The notes: generated by a model not told the origin, from the letters alone. DNA of 64,000 nt from CBFHWU01 sp965659665 (GCA_965659665.1 CBFHWU010000027.1:144240-208239); one strand, 5' to 3'. Positions 7,585-16,927 are shown, counted from the first letter of the stretch. Numbers and translations: made by a program.

Positions 7585-8750
7585 GTTTTCATTGGGAGAG
7601 AAAGCACCACAACGGTTCCTGATTCATTAGATTCGGCTACTTTAATTTTTCCGTTGTGATAATCTTCGATTATGCGTTTTGAAAGGGAAAGACCTAATCC
7701 CCAACCTCTCTTTTTGGAAGTGACACCTGGTTTAAATACTGATTTAAGGAGTTTTTTAGGGATTCCTTTCCCTGTATCAATTACTTTTACGTTAACATAA
7801 TGAGAATGTCGAACAATTGATACGTTTATTTTCCCTTCTTTTTTTAAGGCATCAATGCTGTTTTTGATTAAGTTTTCAATGACCCAACTATAGAGGTCAT
7901 AATTTAACATCAGCTCAATTTTATCATTAGTTTTTTCGAGTTCTAATTGAATTGAGGATGAAGCCCTTTCTCTCATATAGTTAACGACACGCTCGGTAAT
8001 GCTACCTATTTCATGAATTTCTAATTTTGGTACTGATCCGATTTTGGAAAAACGCTGAGCAATCATCTCTAAACGATGAATATCTTCTTGCATTCTCAAT
8101 AAGGTTTTGGAGGGGCCATTTTGTTGTTTTAGTAAAGCAATCCATCCCATAAGCGAAGATAATGGTGTGCCGATTTGATGGGCAGTTTCTTTTGCCATTC
8201 CGACCCATAACTTATTTTGTAGGGAAATTTGAGAGGTACGGTAACTGTAAAAAATTAACCCTCCAATAAATAATAATACCAGCAGTAAAGCAACGGGGTA
8301 ATACCTTATTTTGGTCAATAATGAGGAGTTCCCGTAATACATTTTTTGATTTACGTCCCCTTTAAATATAATATCGATAGGGGGGTTTTCTTTTTTTATT
8401 TTCGCTAATGTTTTCTTCAAATAAAGGGAGTCATTAGCAACAGCTTTTTCGTAGTCAATATTATTGAAAAGCAAAATTTGATTATTTTTATCTACCAAAA
8501 TCATCGGAATATTGTTTTCGCTGGTAAGTACCCTGAAGTTAAGTTGACTTATATTTTGGTTAATATCTGTATTTTGAACCAACTGTTTTTGAGCCAATGC
8601 CCAAAGTTCCATACGTTGTCGTTCATCTTTTTTTGTTTGTTCTACCAACAAATAAGTATTCCATAATATGGTAAAAACGATAGATAAAGCCCCTAAAATT
8701 AACAACCATCTCCCAATGATTTTTTTAAGTAAAAAATTAGTATCATTCAT
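7581..8750 (-). CDS. Membrane sensor histidine kinase (orphan)
   Basis: A 389-residue kinase. TM1 spans about residues 12-35 and TM2 about 150-170, flanking a periplasmic sensor of about 110 residues with no recognised domain. The H-box KETAHQIGTPLSSL has phospho-acceptor His191. ATPase motifs follow: the N-box ENLIKNSIDALKK, the G1 box DTGKGIP and the G2 box GWGLGLSLSKRI near the C-terminus. No response regulator gene is adjacent, so its partner is elsewhere. The AHQIGTPLSSL variant of the H-box is typical of a Bacteroidetes subgroup of kinases. Confidence 0.88.
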   Translation of the reverse strand: MNDTNFLLKKIIGRWLLILGALSIVFTILWNTYLLVEQTKKDERQRMELWALAQKQLVQNTDINQNISQLNFRVLTSENNIPMILVDKNNQILLFNNIDYEKAVANDSLYLKKTLAKIKKENPPIDIIFKGDVNQKMYYGNSSLLTKIRYYPVALLLVLLFIGGLIFYSYRTSQISLQNKLWVGMAKETAHQIGTPLSSLMGWIALLKQQNGPSKTLLRMQEDIHRLEMIAQRFSKIGSVPKLEIHEIGSITERVVNYMRERASSSIQLELEKTNDKIELMLNYDLYSWVIENLIKNSIDALKKEGKINVSIVRHSHYVNVKVIDTGKGIPKKLLKSVFKPGVTSKKRGWGLGLSLSKRIIEDYHNGKIKVAESNESGTVVVLSLPMKT

Positions 8751-8797
8751 CTTTACGAATATAATTGTTTTGATTGGATGGTTTTATTCAAAATATG

Positions 8798-8805
8798 TAG
8801 ATTTG
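8798..8805 (+). promoter_or_regulatory. -7 promoter element for the DUF3127 gene
   Basis: TAGATTTG fits TAnnTTTG, with TTG at 8774-8776 about 21 bp upstream as a plausible -33 element. It lies 25 bp before the ATG at 8831. Confidence 0.5.
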
Positions 8806-8830
8806 TATAAAGTAGACAAAATTTAATTTT

Positions 8831-9187
8831 ATGGAACTATTAGGAAAAATTAAACTCATCAACGAAACCAAAGAATACGGATCTAATGGTTTTCGTAAAA
8901 GAGAGCTGGTGATTACTACTGAAGAACAATATCCCCAACATATTTTGATTGAATTCATTCAAGATAAATGTGACTTACTTAACAACTTTCAGGTGGCACA
9001 GCGCGTAAAAATTGGAATTAATATTCGAGGACGAGAATGGCAAAGTCCTCAGGGAGAGACTAAGTTTTTTAATGCTATCCAAGGTTGGCGTATTGAAGCT
9101 TCTGAAACGGCTCCTGCAGCCCCTACAGAAAGTTTTGAACCCCTAAATGAATCTCCAGAAGAATCTCCTGATGACTTACCGTTTTGA
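8831..9187 (+). CDS. DUF3127 OB-fold protein with an SSB-like acidic tail
   Basis: A 118-residue protein matching DUF3127, with an OB-like beta pattern (GKIKLINETKEYG, FRKRELVITTEE, VKIGINIRGREW) over residues 1-95. A low-complexity linker and an acidic tail ending DDLPF follow. The tail mimics the DDDIPF tip of bacterial SSB, which recruits DNA-repair proteins. The fold and tail together suggest a single-strand DNA-binding or SSB-interactome role; this is inference, since I know of no established function for the family. It has its own promoter and sits 31 bp before aat. Confidence 0.75.
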   Translation: MELLGKIKLINETKEYGSNGFRKRELVITTEEQYPQHILIEFIQDKCDLLNNFQVAQRVKIGINIRGREWQSPQGETKFFNAIQGWRIEASETAPAAPTESFEPLNESPEESPDDLPF

Positions 9188-9218
9188 TCGTGTAAATAGG
9201 GAGCATTGAAATAAATAT

Positions 9219-9851
9219 ATGTATTATTTGTCCCAAGATTTAAGTTTTCCCTCCCCACGTCTAGCTTCCTCAGAAGGTATTGTAGCAGTGGGAGGCGACT
9301 TACGTCCAGAACGAGTTTTGATGGCTTACCAAAAAGGAATCTTCCCGTGGTTTGAGTCTGATGATTTTCTAATCTGGTGGAGCCCTGACCCAAGAATGGT
9401 TCTTTTTCCTGAAAAAATAAAGATTTCTAAAAGCATGAGAAGGTTTCTTCGTAAAAACCCATTTGAAATTTCTTTTAATAAAGCTTTTAGTGAGGTAGTA
9501 GAGGCATGTGCGAAGGTCAAGCGATTTGGACAAGATGGAACTTGGATTACTTCAGGGCTTATGGAAGTGTATAATGACCTTCACGAAAAGGGCCATGCAT
9601 ACTCTGTAGAAGTTTGGGAAGAAGGCCATTTAGTTGGCGGATTATACGGGATTGATATTGGATCTGTTTTCTGTGGAGAAAGTATGTTTTCCAAAACTAA
9701 TAATGCTAGTAAGGTAGCCTTGATTTATTTGGCACGTGAACTGAAAAAAGACCACTACAAGCTTATCGATTGCCAAGTTCCTACCCAACATTTAGCTAGT
9801 ATGGGAGCTGAATCTATTTCAAGAGAAACATTTTTAACCTACCTCGATTAA
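9219..9851 (+). CDS. aat: Leucyl/phenylalanyl-tRNA--protein transferase
   Basis: A 210-residue enzyme of usual length. It contains the family signatures GGDLRPERVLMAYQKGIFPWF, split here by spacing from WWSPDPRMVLFP, and later GGLYGIDIGSVFCGESMFS. Aat transfers Leu or Phe from aminoacyl-tRNA to proteins with N-terminal Lys or Arg, which marks them for ClpS/ClpAP in the N-degron pathway. It starts at ATG 9219 and converges on tag with an 18-bp overlap. Confidence 0.95.
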   Translation: MYYLSQDLSFPSPRLASSEGIVAVGGDLRPERVLMAYQKGIFPWFESDDFLIWWSPDPRMVLFPEKIKISKSMRRFLRKNPFEISFNKAFSEVVEACAKVKRFGQDGTWITSGLMEVYNDLHEKGHAYSVEVWEEGHLVGGLYGIDIGSVFCGESMFSKTNNASKVALIYLARELKKDHYKLIDCQVPTQHLASMGAESISRETFLTYLD

Positions 9852-10412
9852 CTCTTTATACCTAAAACAATTTATCAAATGATCATTGACCATTCCAGTG
9901 GCTTGCATATGGGCGTATACTATGGTTGATCCAACAAATTTAAAACCTCTTTGTTTAAGGTCCTTGCTAATTTGATCTGATAAGGGGGTATTTGATGGAA
10001 TTTCTGATGTTGAAGTCCATGCGTTGTGAAGGGGAATATTATTGACATATGACCAAATAAAAGTAGAGAAACTCCCAAATTCATTTTGCACATCCATAAA
10101 GGCTTTGGCGTTACTAATCACAGCTTTTATTTTGAGTCGATTTCTAATGATTCCTTTGTCTTGAATCAAGCGATCTATGTCTTGATCATTATAGTTGGCA
10201 ATTTTTTTATAATCAAAACCATCGAGAACTTTTCTGAAATGTTCTCTTTTTCGAAGTACGGTAATCCAGCTTAATCCTGCTTGAAATGATTCGAGAGTTA
10301 GAAACTCGAATAATTTTTCATCATCCTTTACCGGAACTCCCCACTCTTGATCATGATATCTGATATAGTCATTATGCCCTAAGCACCAACCACAACGAGG
10401 AGTATCCTTCAT
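9834..10412 (-). CDS. tag: DNA-3-methyladenine glycosylase I
   Basis: A 192-residue Tag enzyme beginning MKDTPRCGWCLGHNDYIRYH. The zinc ligands are in place: Cys and His near the N-terminus (RCGWC; YHDQEWG) and HLINC at the C-terminus. The glycosylase core has FEFLTLESFQAGLSW, whose glutamate forms part of the base pocket. It removes N3-methyladenine from DNA in base excision repair. It lies 4 bp downstream of truB and could be the last gene of the ftsX-DUF3098-uppP-truB-tag unit. Confidence 0.95.
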   Translation of the reverse strand: MKDTPRCGWCLGHNDYIRYHDQEWGVPVKDDEKLFEFLTLESFQAGLSWITVLRKREHFRKVLDGFDYKKIANYNDQDIDRLIQDKGIIRNRLKIKAVISNAKAFMDVQNEFGSFSTFIWSYVNNIPLHNAWTSTSEIPSNTPLSDQISKDLKQRGFKFVGSTIVYAHMQATGMVNDHLINCFRYKELIEVG

Positions 10413-10415
10413 GTA

Positions 10416-11114
10416 TCAAAGATAAGTATTTAATCGATTTTCGAAATTCTCAATAGTCTCAGCGTGTGTAAGCTGATAAGTGTCGATTGCCGTGCGACAA
10501 AGTTTACTTAGATATGCCCCAGAATCTAAAGCTTGCCCAATATCGTGCGCTAATGAACGAATATAAGTTCCTTTGCTGCACCGTGTTGTAAATTCAAGTA
10601 GAGGAACTTTTTTTGAAGTAAAATTTAGTTCGTGTATCGTTATCTCGCGAGCTCGAATTTCAATGCTTTCTCCAGCTCTTGCGTGTTCATAAAGTCGCTT
10701 CCCTTCTTTTTTTATGGCCGAGTAAATAGGAGGTTTTTGTGAAATATGACCTGTAAACTTTTGACGAACTTTTTCTAATAACTCATCATTGATGTGACAG
10801 GTAGCAAAGGTATTATTGATCTTAGTTTCCATATCGTACGAAGGCGTGGTGGCTCCTAAGGTTATACTCCCTGTGTAAGTTTTTGAAGCTGTTGTAAGAT
10901 GTGCAATTTGTTTGGTCATTTTACCTGTACAAATAAGCAATAAACCCGTTGCTAAAGGGTCAAGTGTTCCAGCATGTCCAACTTTGATATTTTTGATTTG
11001 AAAATGTTTTTTTATCAGCCATCGAATCTTATTAACTACTTGAAATGAAGTCCAATGAAGAGGTTTGTTGATGAGCAATAATTGTCCAGATAAAAAATCA
11101 TCTTTCGTAATCAT
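10416..11114 (-). CDS. truB: tRNA pseudouridine(55) synthase TruB
   Basis: A 232-residue enzyme. The start chosen is ATG 11114 (MITKDDFLSGQLLLINKP), which overlaps the uppP stop by one base (TAATG). The catalytic region GHAGTLDPLATGLLLICTGK contains the active-site Asp, and RCSKGTYIRSLAHDIG is a second TruB signature. It makes psi55 in the T-loop of tRNAs. The C-terminal PUA extension seen in E. coli TruB is short or missing, as in many Bacteroidetes. Confidence 0.95.
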   Translation of the reverse strand: MITKDDFLSGQLLLINKPLHWTSFQVVNKIRWLIKKHFQIKNIKVGHAGTLDPLATGLLLICTGKMTKQIAHLTTASKTYTGSITLGATTPSYDMETKINNTFATCHINDELLEKVRQKFTGHISQKPPIYSAIKKEGKRLYEHARAGESIEIRAREITIHELNFTSKKVPLLEFTTRCSKGTYIRSLAHDIGQALDSGAYLSKLCRTAIDTYQLTHAETIENFENRLNTYL

Positions 11115-11905
11115 TACATAAAATTCGTAAATAAAGCAATCAATCCGATCACTAAACAATATAGCGCAAAATAACTCAATTTACTTTTTCGAACTAGAGC
11201 GATCATCCAAGTGCAAGCAAAATAACCGCTGAAAAATGCTGCTAAAAATCCAACGATTATTGGAGTAAGCTCAACGTTTTCTTGGCTTAAGTCTCCCTCA
11301 AAAATAGATTTGACCATACTGCCTAAAATTAGTGGAACGACCATTAAAAAAGAAAATCGGGCGGCCTCTGTTCGATCAATTTTGAGTAACAGCGCAGTAG
11401 CTATTGTAGCTCCACTTCTTGAGATACCTGGCAAAATAGCAATTGCCTGTGCTAAGCCTATGAGAATAGCTTTTGGGGTAGTTATTTTTTTTTCTGTTCC
11501 TTTCGATTGTTCTGAAAAATAAAGCAATGCTGAAGTGACCAGTAACATACTGCCGACTAATAGCGTGTTTCCTTGAAATAAACGGGATAAAAAATCTTTA
11601 AAAAAAAGCCCAACTCCAACTGCTGGAACCATAGATAGAATAATTTTAATCGAAAAATGAAAAGATGAGTTGTTTTTAAATGCAAATAAACCTTGAATAA
11701 TGTCTTTAATTTCTTTCCTAAAGACAACAACTGTTGACAGGGCTGTAGCTGCATGTACTGAAATGGTAAACATTAGATTTTCATCTCCAGCTATTTCTGT
11801 TCCAAAGATAACTTTAGCAAGTTCTAAATGTCCACTCGAAGAAACAGGTAAAAATTCAGTTAATCCTTGAATGATACCAAGGACAAAAGATTCCCAAATT
11901 GTCAT
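11114..11905 (-). CDS. uppP: Undecaprenyl-diphosphate phosphatase
   Basis: A 263-residue polytopic membrane protein with the two BacA/UppP signatures: LTEFLPVSSSGHLEL near residues 15-29, and LPGISRSGATIA (the PGxSRSG motif) in the second half. It dephosphorylates undecaprenyl pyrophosphate to recycle the lipid carrier of peptidoglycan and other surface polymers. Its start overlaps the DUF3098 stop by 4 bp and its stop overlaps truB by 1 bp, so this is one operon. Confidence 0.96.
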   Translation of the reverse strand: MTIWESFVLGIIQGLTEFLPVSSSGHLELAKVIFGTEIAGDENLMFTISVHAATALSTVVVFRKEIKDIIQGLFAFKNNSSFHFSIKIILSMVPAVGVGLFFKDFLSRLFQGNTLLVGSMLLVTSALLYFSEQSKGTEKKITTPKAILIGLAQAIAILPGISRSGATIATALLLKIDRTEAARFSFLMVVPLILGSMVKSIFEGDLSQENVELTPIIVGFLAAFFSGYFACTWMIALVRKSKLSYFALYCLVIGLIALFTNFM

Positions 11906-12144
11906 TTACGTGGTGAAAAAGTGGTTAGAATTGCAAAAACTTCTACAGCAAATCCAATGATAACCAGTGTAGGGGCAATTCGAATTCTTCTGACATTATA
12001 AATTTCGGGGTTAAATATTTTCGGGTCTGAACTTCCTCCTCCAGACATTAGCAAGAAACCAAAGCTAATAATGACCACACCAATAATCATTAAAATATAG
12101 TTCTTTGACTGGAAAACGAATTCTTTTTTTGTTTCCTTTTTCAC
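11902..12144 (-). CDS. DUF3098 small membrane protein
   Basis: About 80 residues with two transmembrane segments (YILMIIGVVIISFGFLLM and APTLVIIGFAVEVFAIL) joined by the family motif GGGSSDPKIFNPEIYNVRRIR. There is no ATG; the better start is GTG at 12144, one base after the ftsX stop, giving MKKETKKEFVFQSKNY. A GTG at 12162 would overlap ftsX by 17 bp. The gene is regularly found between ftsX and uppP in Flavobacteriia. Function unknown; cell-envelope role by context. Confidence 0.8.
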   Translation of the reverse strand: MKKETKKEFVFQSKNYILMIIGVVIISFGFLLMSGGGSSDPKIFNPEIYNVRRIRIAPTLVIIGFAVEVFAILTTFSPRK

Positions 12145-12145
12145 G

Positions 12146-13024
12146 TCAGTAAAGATAATCACTTTTTAGCTTTAAATAACGTTGAGTGGCTAAAAAAGAG
12201 CTCAAAGCAGTAATCATAAATGATAACCCTAAAATTCCACTGCTCAAGATGGTCCATGTATAAATATCTTGTGTCAAACTCAACTGTGGAATTTCTTGTT
12301 CAACAAAATAAACAACACACCATATAGCAACAAGTGATAAACAAGCACTTATCAGTCCAAGTCCTATATATCTCCAAACAAACGGTTTGCGAATAAATGA
12401 TTTTTTAGCCCCAACCAGTTGCATTGTTTTTATGATCATTCGTTTGGAATAAATAGATAATCGAATAGAACTATTAACCAATAAAACAGCAATCAATGTA
12501 AAAACTCCACTTAAAATAAGAATCCAGTAACTAATGCGTTTTATATTTTCATTTAACAATACAATCAATGGACGATCATATACCACTTCACTGACAAATC
12601 CTTTATCCTCTAATACTTGACTTACACTGTCAATATATTTGGCATTCACAAATGTTGCATTTAGATACAAATCTATAGAGTTTTTTAAAGGATTGTATCC
12701 CAAAAAATCCATAAAATTTTCTCCGATTTCTAAACTGTGTTCGGAGGCAGCTTGTTCTTTAGACACATATTCCGCTCTTTTTGCGAATGGTGCAAGTTGT
12801 AATGCAGTTTCAAGTTGACTAATCTCCACTGTTTTGGCATTTCCCTCAAAGTAGATGGAAAGCGCGATCTGTTCTTTAAAGTACTTGGAAACAAGCTGTG
12901 TATTTAGTAACAACAAACCCATAATCCCCACTACAAACAAAACCAAGGTGATACTTACTACCACAGTAAAATATGAACTAATCAAGCGATGTCGTTGAAA
13001 CTGATCAAAAGCTTTGGGCATCAT
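12146..13024 (-). CDS. ftsX: Cell-division ABC-transporter permease FtsX
   Basis: About 292 residues with one N-terminal TM helix (VVVSITLVLFVVGIMGLL), an extracytoplasmic domain of roughly 110 residues containing YVSKEQAASEH, and three C-terminal TM helices. This is the FtsX topology. With FtsE it regulates peptidoglycan hydrolases at the septum. ftsE is not adjacent, as is usual in Bacteroidetes. The start at 13024 (MMPKAFDQFQRHRLISSYF) is preferred because the minus-strand promoter at 13040-13047 would exclude a longer reading. First gene of the ftsX-DUF3098-uppP-truB run. Confidence 0.93.
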   Translation of the reverse strand: MMPKAFDQFQRHRLISSYFTVVVSITLVLFVVGIMGLLLLNTQLVSKYFKEQIALSIYFEGNAKTVEISQLETALQLAPFAKRAEYVSKEQAASEHSLEIGENFMDFLGYNPLKNSIDLYLNATFVNAKYIDSVSQVLEDKGFVSEVVYDRPLIVLLNENIKRISYWILILSGVFTLIAVLLVNSSIRLSIYSKRMIIKTMQLVGAKKSFIRKPFVWRYIGLGLISACLSLVAIWCVVYFVEQEIPQLSLTQDIYTWTILSSGILGLSFMITALSSFLATQRYLKLKSDYLY

Positions 13025-13039
13025 TATAATTTTTCCTTT

Positions 13040-13047
13040 CAAATATA
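13040..13047 (-). promoter_or_regulatory. -7 promoter element for the ftsX operon
   Basis: CAAATATA on the plus strand reads TATATTTG on the minus strand, 15 bp upstream of the ftsX ATG at 13024. It supports the shorter FtsX start. Confidence 0.45.
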
Positions 13048-13088
13048 CAACCTTGAAATGATAACATTTAAATTTCGATCAATAATGG

Positions 13089-13096
13089 TATTTTTG
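13089..13096 (+). promoter_or_regulatory. -7 promoter element for leuS
   Basis: TATTTTTG fits TAnnTTTG, 14 bp before the leuS ATG at 13111, and is divergent from the ftsX promoter 40 bp away. The implied leader is only about 10 nt. Confidence 0.42.
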
Positions 13097-13110
13097 TGTA
13101 AAATTAAATC

Positions 13111-15927
13111 ATGGCATATCCTTTTCAGGAGATTGAAAAAAAGTGGCAACAATATTGGGCTGCCCATCAAACGTTTAAAGCACATAATAAAAGTGATCAA
13201 CCCAAATATTATGTGTTAGATATGTTTCCCTATCCTTCGGGTGCAGGGTTGCATGTTGGACATCCATTAGGATACATAGCAAGTGATATTATTTCACGAT
13301 TTAAACGTCACTCAGGATATAATGTATTACACCCTCAAGGATATGATTCTTTTGGTTTACCAGCTGAACAGTATGCCATTCAAACGGGTCAACATCCCGC
13401 TATTACTACCCAAACAAATATTGATCGTTATCGTCAACAATTAGATCGAATCGGTTTTTCATTTGATTGGTCTCGAGAGGTTCGAACATCCAACCCCGAA
13501 TATTACAAATGGACACAGTGGATTTTCTTGAAATTATTTAATTCTTGGTATGATAAGGCTAAAAATAAAGCTCGTCCCATTAAGGATTTGATTCATGAAT
13601 TGAAGTCAAATGGAACTTCAAATGTCAAAGCTGTCACTGCTGATGATACTTCAGATATATGTGCTTCAGATTGGAATAACATGTCCGAAAAAGAACAGCA
13701 ACAGCTTTTGTTGGATTACCGCTTAGTATACTTGGCAGAATCAGAAGTCAACTGGTGTCCAGAGCTTGGAACCGTATTGGCAAATGATGAGGTAATTAAT
13801 GGAGTTTCTGAACGAGGCGGATATTCAGTGATTCGAAAAAAGATGAAGCAATGGAGTATGCGAATTTCAGCTTATGCGAATCGCCTTTTGTTGGGTTTAG
13901 AGGATCTTCAATGGCCTGAGCCTCTAAAAGAAATGCAACGAAATTGGATTGGTCGATCTGTAGGAGCTTCTGTAGTTTTTGATATCGAAAATCATCACGG
14001 AAAAATTGAAGTTTTCACAACTCGCCCTGATACTATTTTTGGAGTTACTTTTTTAACTCTGGCCCCTGAGCATCCTTTAACACTTGAAATAACTTCTGAC
14101 GGTCAACGAAAAGAAGTGGAAGTTTACATTGAGATGACCAGTAAACGAAGTGAACGAGAAAGAATGACGGAAGTAAAAAAAATAAGTGGGGCATTTACTG
14201 GTGCATACGCTATTCACCCCATAACTTGCGAAAAAATTCCTATTTGGATTGGTGATTATGTTTTAGCGGGGTATGGTACGGGAGCTGTAATGGCTGTACC
14301 GTGTGGAGATCAAAGAGATTATGAGTTTGCAAATTATTTTAAAATACCAATAAAAAATATATTTTACAATACCGACATTTCACAACACGCTCATAGTTCT
14401 AAAGATAACACGATTATTGACCACTCTGGTTTTTTAAATGGGTTAGATGTTTTGCAAGCAACTCAAAGTGCTATTTCCAAGTTGGAAGAACTTCAAAAAG
14501 GATATGGTACCACAACATACAAGCTAAGAGATGCTGTTTTTAGTCGTCAACGTTATTGGGGCGAACCCATTCCTATTTACTACGACGGTTATGTCCCTAA
14601 GCCAATTCCTGAACACTGTTTACCATTAATCTTACCTGAAGTAGAGAAATATTTACCTACTCAAGACGGCGCACCTCCGATAGGTAATGCAGAAGTTTGG
14701 GCATGGGATGAGCAAAAAGAAAAAGTAGTGGAAATCACTAAGATTGATAATCGCACTATTTTTCCTTTGGAACTCAATACGATGCCTGGTTGGGCGGGGA
14801 GCTCATGGTATTTCAATCGATATATGGATCCACATAATGATGCTGAGTTTGTTTCAACGGATGCCCTTGATTACTGGAAGGATGTGGATTTATATCTAGG
14901 AGGAAGCGAACATGCTACTGGTCATTTGTTGTATGCGCGATTTTGGCAACAATTTTTGTATGATATCGAGCGGGTTCCTACTAAAGAATTTGCAAAAAAG
15001 CTTATCAATCAAGGCATGATTTTAGGCAATAGCGCATTCGTTTTCCGCAAAAAAGGAACAAACACTTACTTGTCTAAAGGGCTTGTTGGAGAGAAGTCAG
15101 TTGAACCAATTCATGTGGACATATCATTGGTGAATTCTTCTAACGAATTAGATATTGATGCTCTTAAACAATGGCAAACTCAATTTGAAAACGCCTCCTT
15201 TGAACTTGAGAATGGCGTTTATATCGTTGGTCGAGAAGTTGAAAAAATGTCCAAATCCAAGTATAATGTAATCAATCCAGATGCTATTTGTGATCAATAT
15301 GGTGCTGATACCTTACGGATGTATGAAATGTTTTTAGGCCCTATAGAACAAGCTAAACCATGGAATACTGCAGGGATTACTGGGGTTTCAGCTTTCTTGA
15401 ATAAATTTTGGAAACTCTTTCACTCATCGGAAAATACAGTTATTATTTCTGATGAAAAACCTTCCAAAGAATCCTTAAAGACTTTACATACCGCTATAAA
15501 AAAAGTCAATGAAGATATTCAACAAATGTCACTCAATACATCGGTAAGTGCTTTTATGATTTGTGTTAACGAATTAACCACCCAAAGGTGTAATCATCGA
15601 GAAATTTTAGAGCCTTTAACAGTTTTATTATCTCCTTTTGCTCCACACATATGTGAAGAGTTATGGCAGTTGTTAGGTTATAATGTTTCAATAGAATTTA
15701 TTGAGTATCCTAAAGTCAATGAAAGTTACCTTATTGAACAAACCAAAAAATACCCAATTAGTTTTAATGGTAAAATGCGTTTCATTCTTGAGCTGGACTT
15801 GTCATTAAGTCGAGATCAAATTCAAGAAAAAGTATTGTTAGAGAAAAAAACTATTGAATTATTGGATGGAAAATCCGCAAAAAAAGTAATTGTAGTCCCT
15901 AACAAAATTGTAAACATTGTATTTTGA
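13111..15927 (+). CDS. leuS: Leucine--tRNA ligase
   Basis: A 938-residue class I synthetase. The HIGH-type motif is GAGLHVGHPLGY near residues 44-55, the CP1 editing domain carries TTRPDTIFGVTFL near 305, and the catalytic KMSKS motif is EKMSKSKYN near 711. The C-terminal anticodon-binding domain follows. It charges tRNA-Leu and hydrolyses mischarged norvalyl- or isoleucyl-tRNA. An insertion after residue 145 (KARPIKDLIHELKSNG) is consistent with Bacteroidetes LeuRS. The stop TGA overlaps the ATG of the SemiSWEET gene (TGATG). Confidence 0.97.
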   Translation: MAYPFQEIEKKWQQYWAAHQTFKAHNKSDQPKYYVLDMFPYPSGAGLHVGHPLGYIASDIISRFKRHSGYNVLHPQGYDSFGLPAEQYAIQTGQHPAITTQTNIDRYRQQLDRIGFSFDWSREVRTSNPEYYKWTQWIFLKLFNSWYDKAKNKARPIKDLIHELKSNGTSNVKAVTADDTSDICASDWNNMSEKEQQQLLLDYRLVYLAESEVNWCPELGTVLANDEVINGVSERGGYSVIRKKMKQWSMRISAYANRLLLGLEDLQWPEPLKEMQRNWIGRSVGASVVFDIENHHGKIEVFTTRPDTIFGVTFLTLAPEHPLTLEITSDGQRKEVEVYIEMTSKRSERERMTEVKKISGAFTGAYAIHPITCEKIPIWIGDYVLAGYGTGAVMAVPCGDQRDYEFANYFKIPIKNIFYNTDISQHAHSSKDNTIIDHSGFLNGLDVLQATQSAISKLEELQKGYGTTTYKLRDAVFSRQRYWGEPIPIYYDGYVPKPIPEHCLPLILPEVEKYLPTQDGAPPIGNAEVWAWDEQKEKVVEITKIDNRTIFPLELNTMPGWAGSSWYFNRYMDPHNDAEFVSTDALDYWKDVDLYLGGSEHATGHLLYARFWQQFLYDIERVPTKEFAKKLINQGMILGNSAFVFRKKGTNTYLSKGLVGEKSVEPIHVDISLVNSSNELDIDALKQWQTQFENASFELENGVYIVGREVEKMSKSKYNVINPDAICDQYGADTLRMYEMFLGPIEQAKPWNTAGITGVSAFLNKFWKLFHSSENTVIISDEKPSKESLKTLHTAIKKVNEDIQQMSLNTSVSAFMICVNELTTQRCNHREILEPLTVLLSPFAPHICEELWQLLGYNVSIEFIEYPKVNESYLIEQTKKYPISFNGKMRFILELDLSLSRDQIQEKVLLEKKTIELLDGKSAKKVIVVPNKIVNIVF

Positions 15928-16193
15928 TGATCGCATCTATTGAAATTATTGGCTTTATCGCTGCAATTTTAACGACAGGAGCTTTTGTCCCACAAGTATT
16001 TAAAATCTGGAAAACAAAAAACACTGACGGATTGTCACTTTCCATGTATCTTATTATGTTTTTTGGGGTTTTACTTTGGTTGATGTATGGCATTACAATA
16101 AAAAGTCCTTCGATGATTTTCGCCAATGGAATTACAGCAACACTTCAAACCATTATTATTGTTTACATATTAAATTCTAAAAGAAAACGATAG
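15927..16193 (+). CDS. SemiSWEET-family transporter (PQ-loop)
   Basis: An 88-residue membrane protein with three TM helices, the single triple-helix bundle of bacterial SemiSWEETs, which work as dimers. The PQ-loop motif FVPQVFKIWKTKNTDGLSL is in TM1-loop, with conserved proline kinks. Characterised SemiSWEETs carry sugars by facilitated diffusion. It starts at ATG 15927, whose A is the last base of the leuS stop, so it is translationally coupled to leuS. The substrate cannot be told from sequence. Confidence 0.85.
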   Translation: MIASIEIIGFIAAILTTGAFVPQVFKIWKTKNTDGLSLSMYLIMFFGVLLWLMYGITIKSPSMIFANGITATLQTIIIVYILNSKRKR

Positions 16194-16240
16194 CTATGGC
16201 AACATTTTTGTAAATTAGTATTTAAAATAAAAAAAAAATT

Positions 16241-16927
16241 ATGCTCAGCGGATATTATTTAATTGCGATTATTTTCGGTCTTGTAAGTATGGGAGTTAGC
16301 GGACAGCTGAAAAGAAAATTTAATAAATACTCAAAAGTGAGACTACAGAACGGGCTTTCTGGTGCCGAGATAGCAGAAAGAATGTTGTCTGATCATGGTA
16401 TTAGAGATGTTAAGGTTGTTGCAGGAAGAGGTAAATTAACAGATCATTATAATCCACGAACCAAAACGGTTAGCCTTAGTGAGAGCGTATATCACCAAAG
16501 AAATGCGGCAGCGGCAGCTGTAGCAGCGCACGAATGTGGCCATGCAGTGCAACACCGTCAAGGCTATGAATGGCTTCAAATGCGTTCTACTTTGGTTCCT
16601 GTTGTGAGTGTGGCTTCAAACTTATCTATTTGGGTTATTATTGGAGGTTTAGCTATTGCAAGTTCCGGATTAGGTTATCCTATTGCCGTTGCTGGTGTGG
16701 TGATGTTCGGATTAGGAACATTATTTAGTTTCATAACCTTGCCTGTGGAGTACGATGCAAGTAATAGAGCTCTTGCTTGGTTACAGCGTAAAAATATGGT
16801 ATCACAACGCGAATTAGCCGCATCAAAAGACGCATTGAAGTGGGCCGCCCGTACCTATGTAGTAGCAGCTATAGGATCGTTGGCAACACTCATTTATTTT
16901 GCCCTTCGAGTAGGAGATCGCCGCTAA
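16241..16927 (+). CDS. Membrane zinc metallopeptidase (YugP/DUF2268-like Zn_peptidase_2)
   Basis: A 228-residue protein. An N-terminal TM segment is followed by a cytosol-facing domain with the zinc motif HECGHAVQH near residues 98-106 (HExxH-type, catalytic Glu99), then hydrophobic helices (VASNLSIWVIIGGLAIASSG; AVAGVVMFGLGTLF) and a second short soluble part with LPVEYDASNRALAWL, which supplies the distal ligand. It matches the YugP-type zinc metallopeptidase family, with unclear substrates. The stop at 16925-16927 abuts the convergent Lrp gene with no spacing. Confidence 0.85.
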   Translation: MLSGYYLIAIIFGLVSMGVSGQLKRKFNKYSKVRLQNGLSGAEIAERMLSDHGIRDVKVVAGRGKLTDHYNPRTKTVSLSESVYHQRNAAAAAVAAHECGHAVQHRQGYEWLQMRSTLVPVVSVASNLSIWVIIGGLAIASSGLGYPIAVAGVVMFGLGTLFSFITLPVEYDASNRALAWLQRKNMVSQRELAASKDALKWAARTYVVAAIGSLATLIYFALRVGDRR

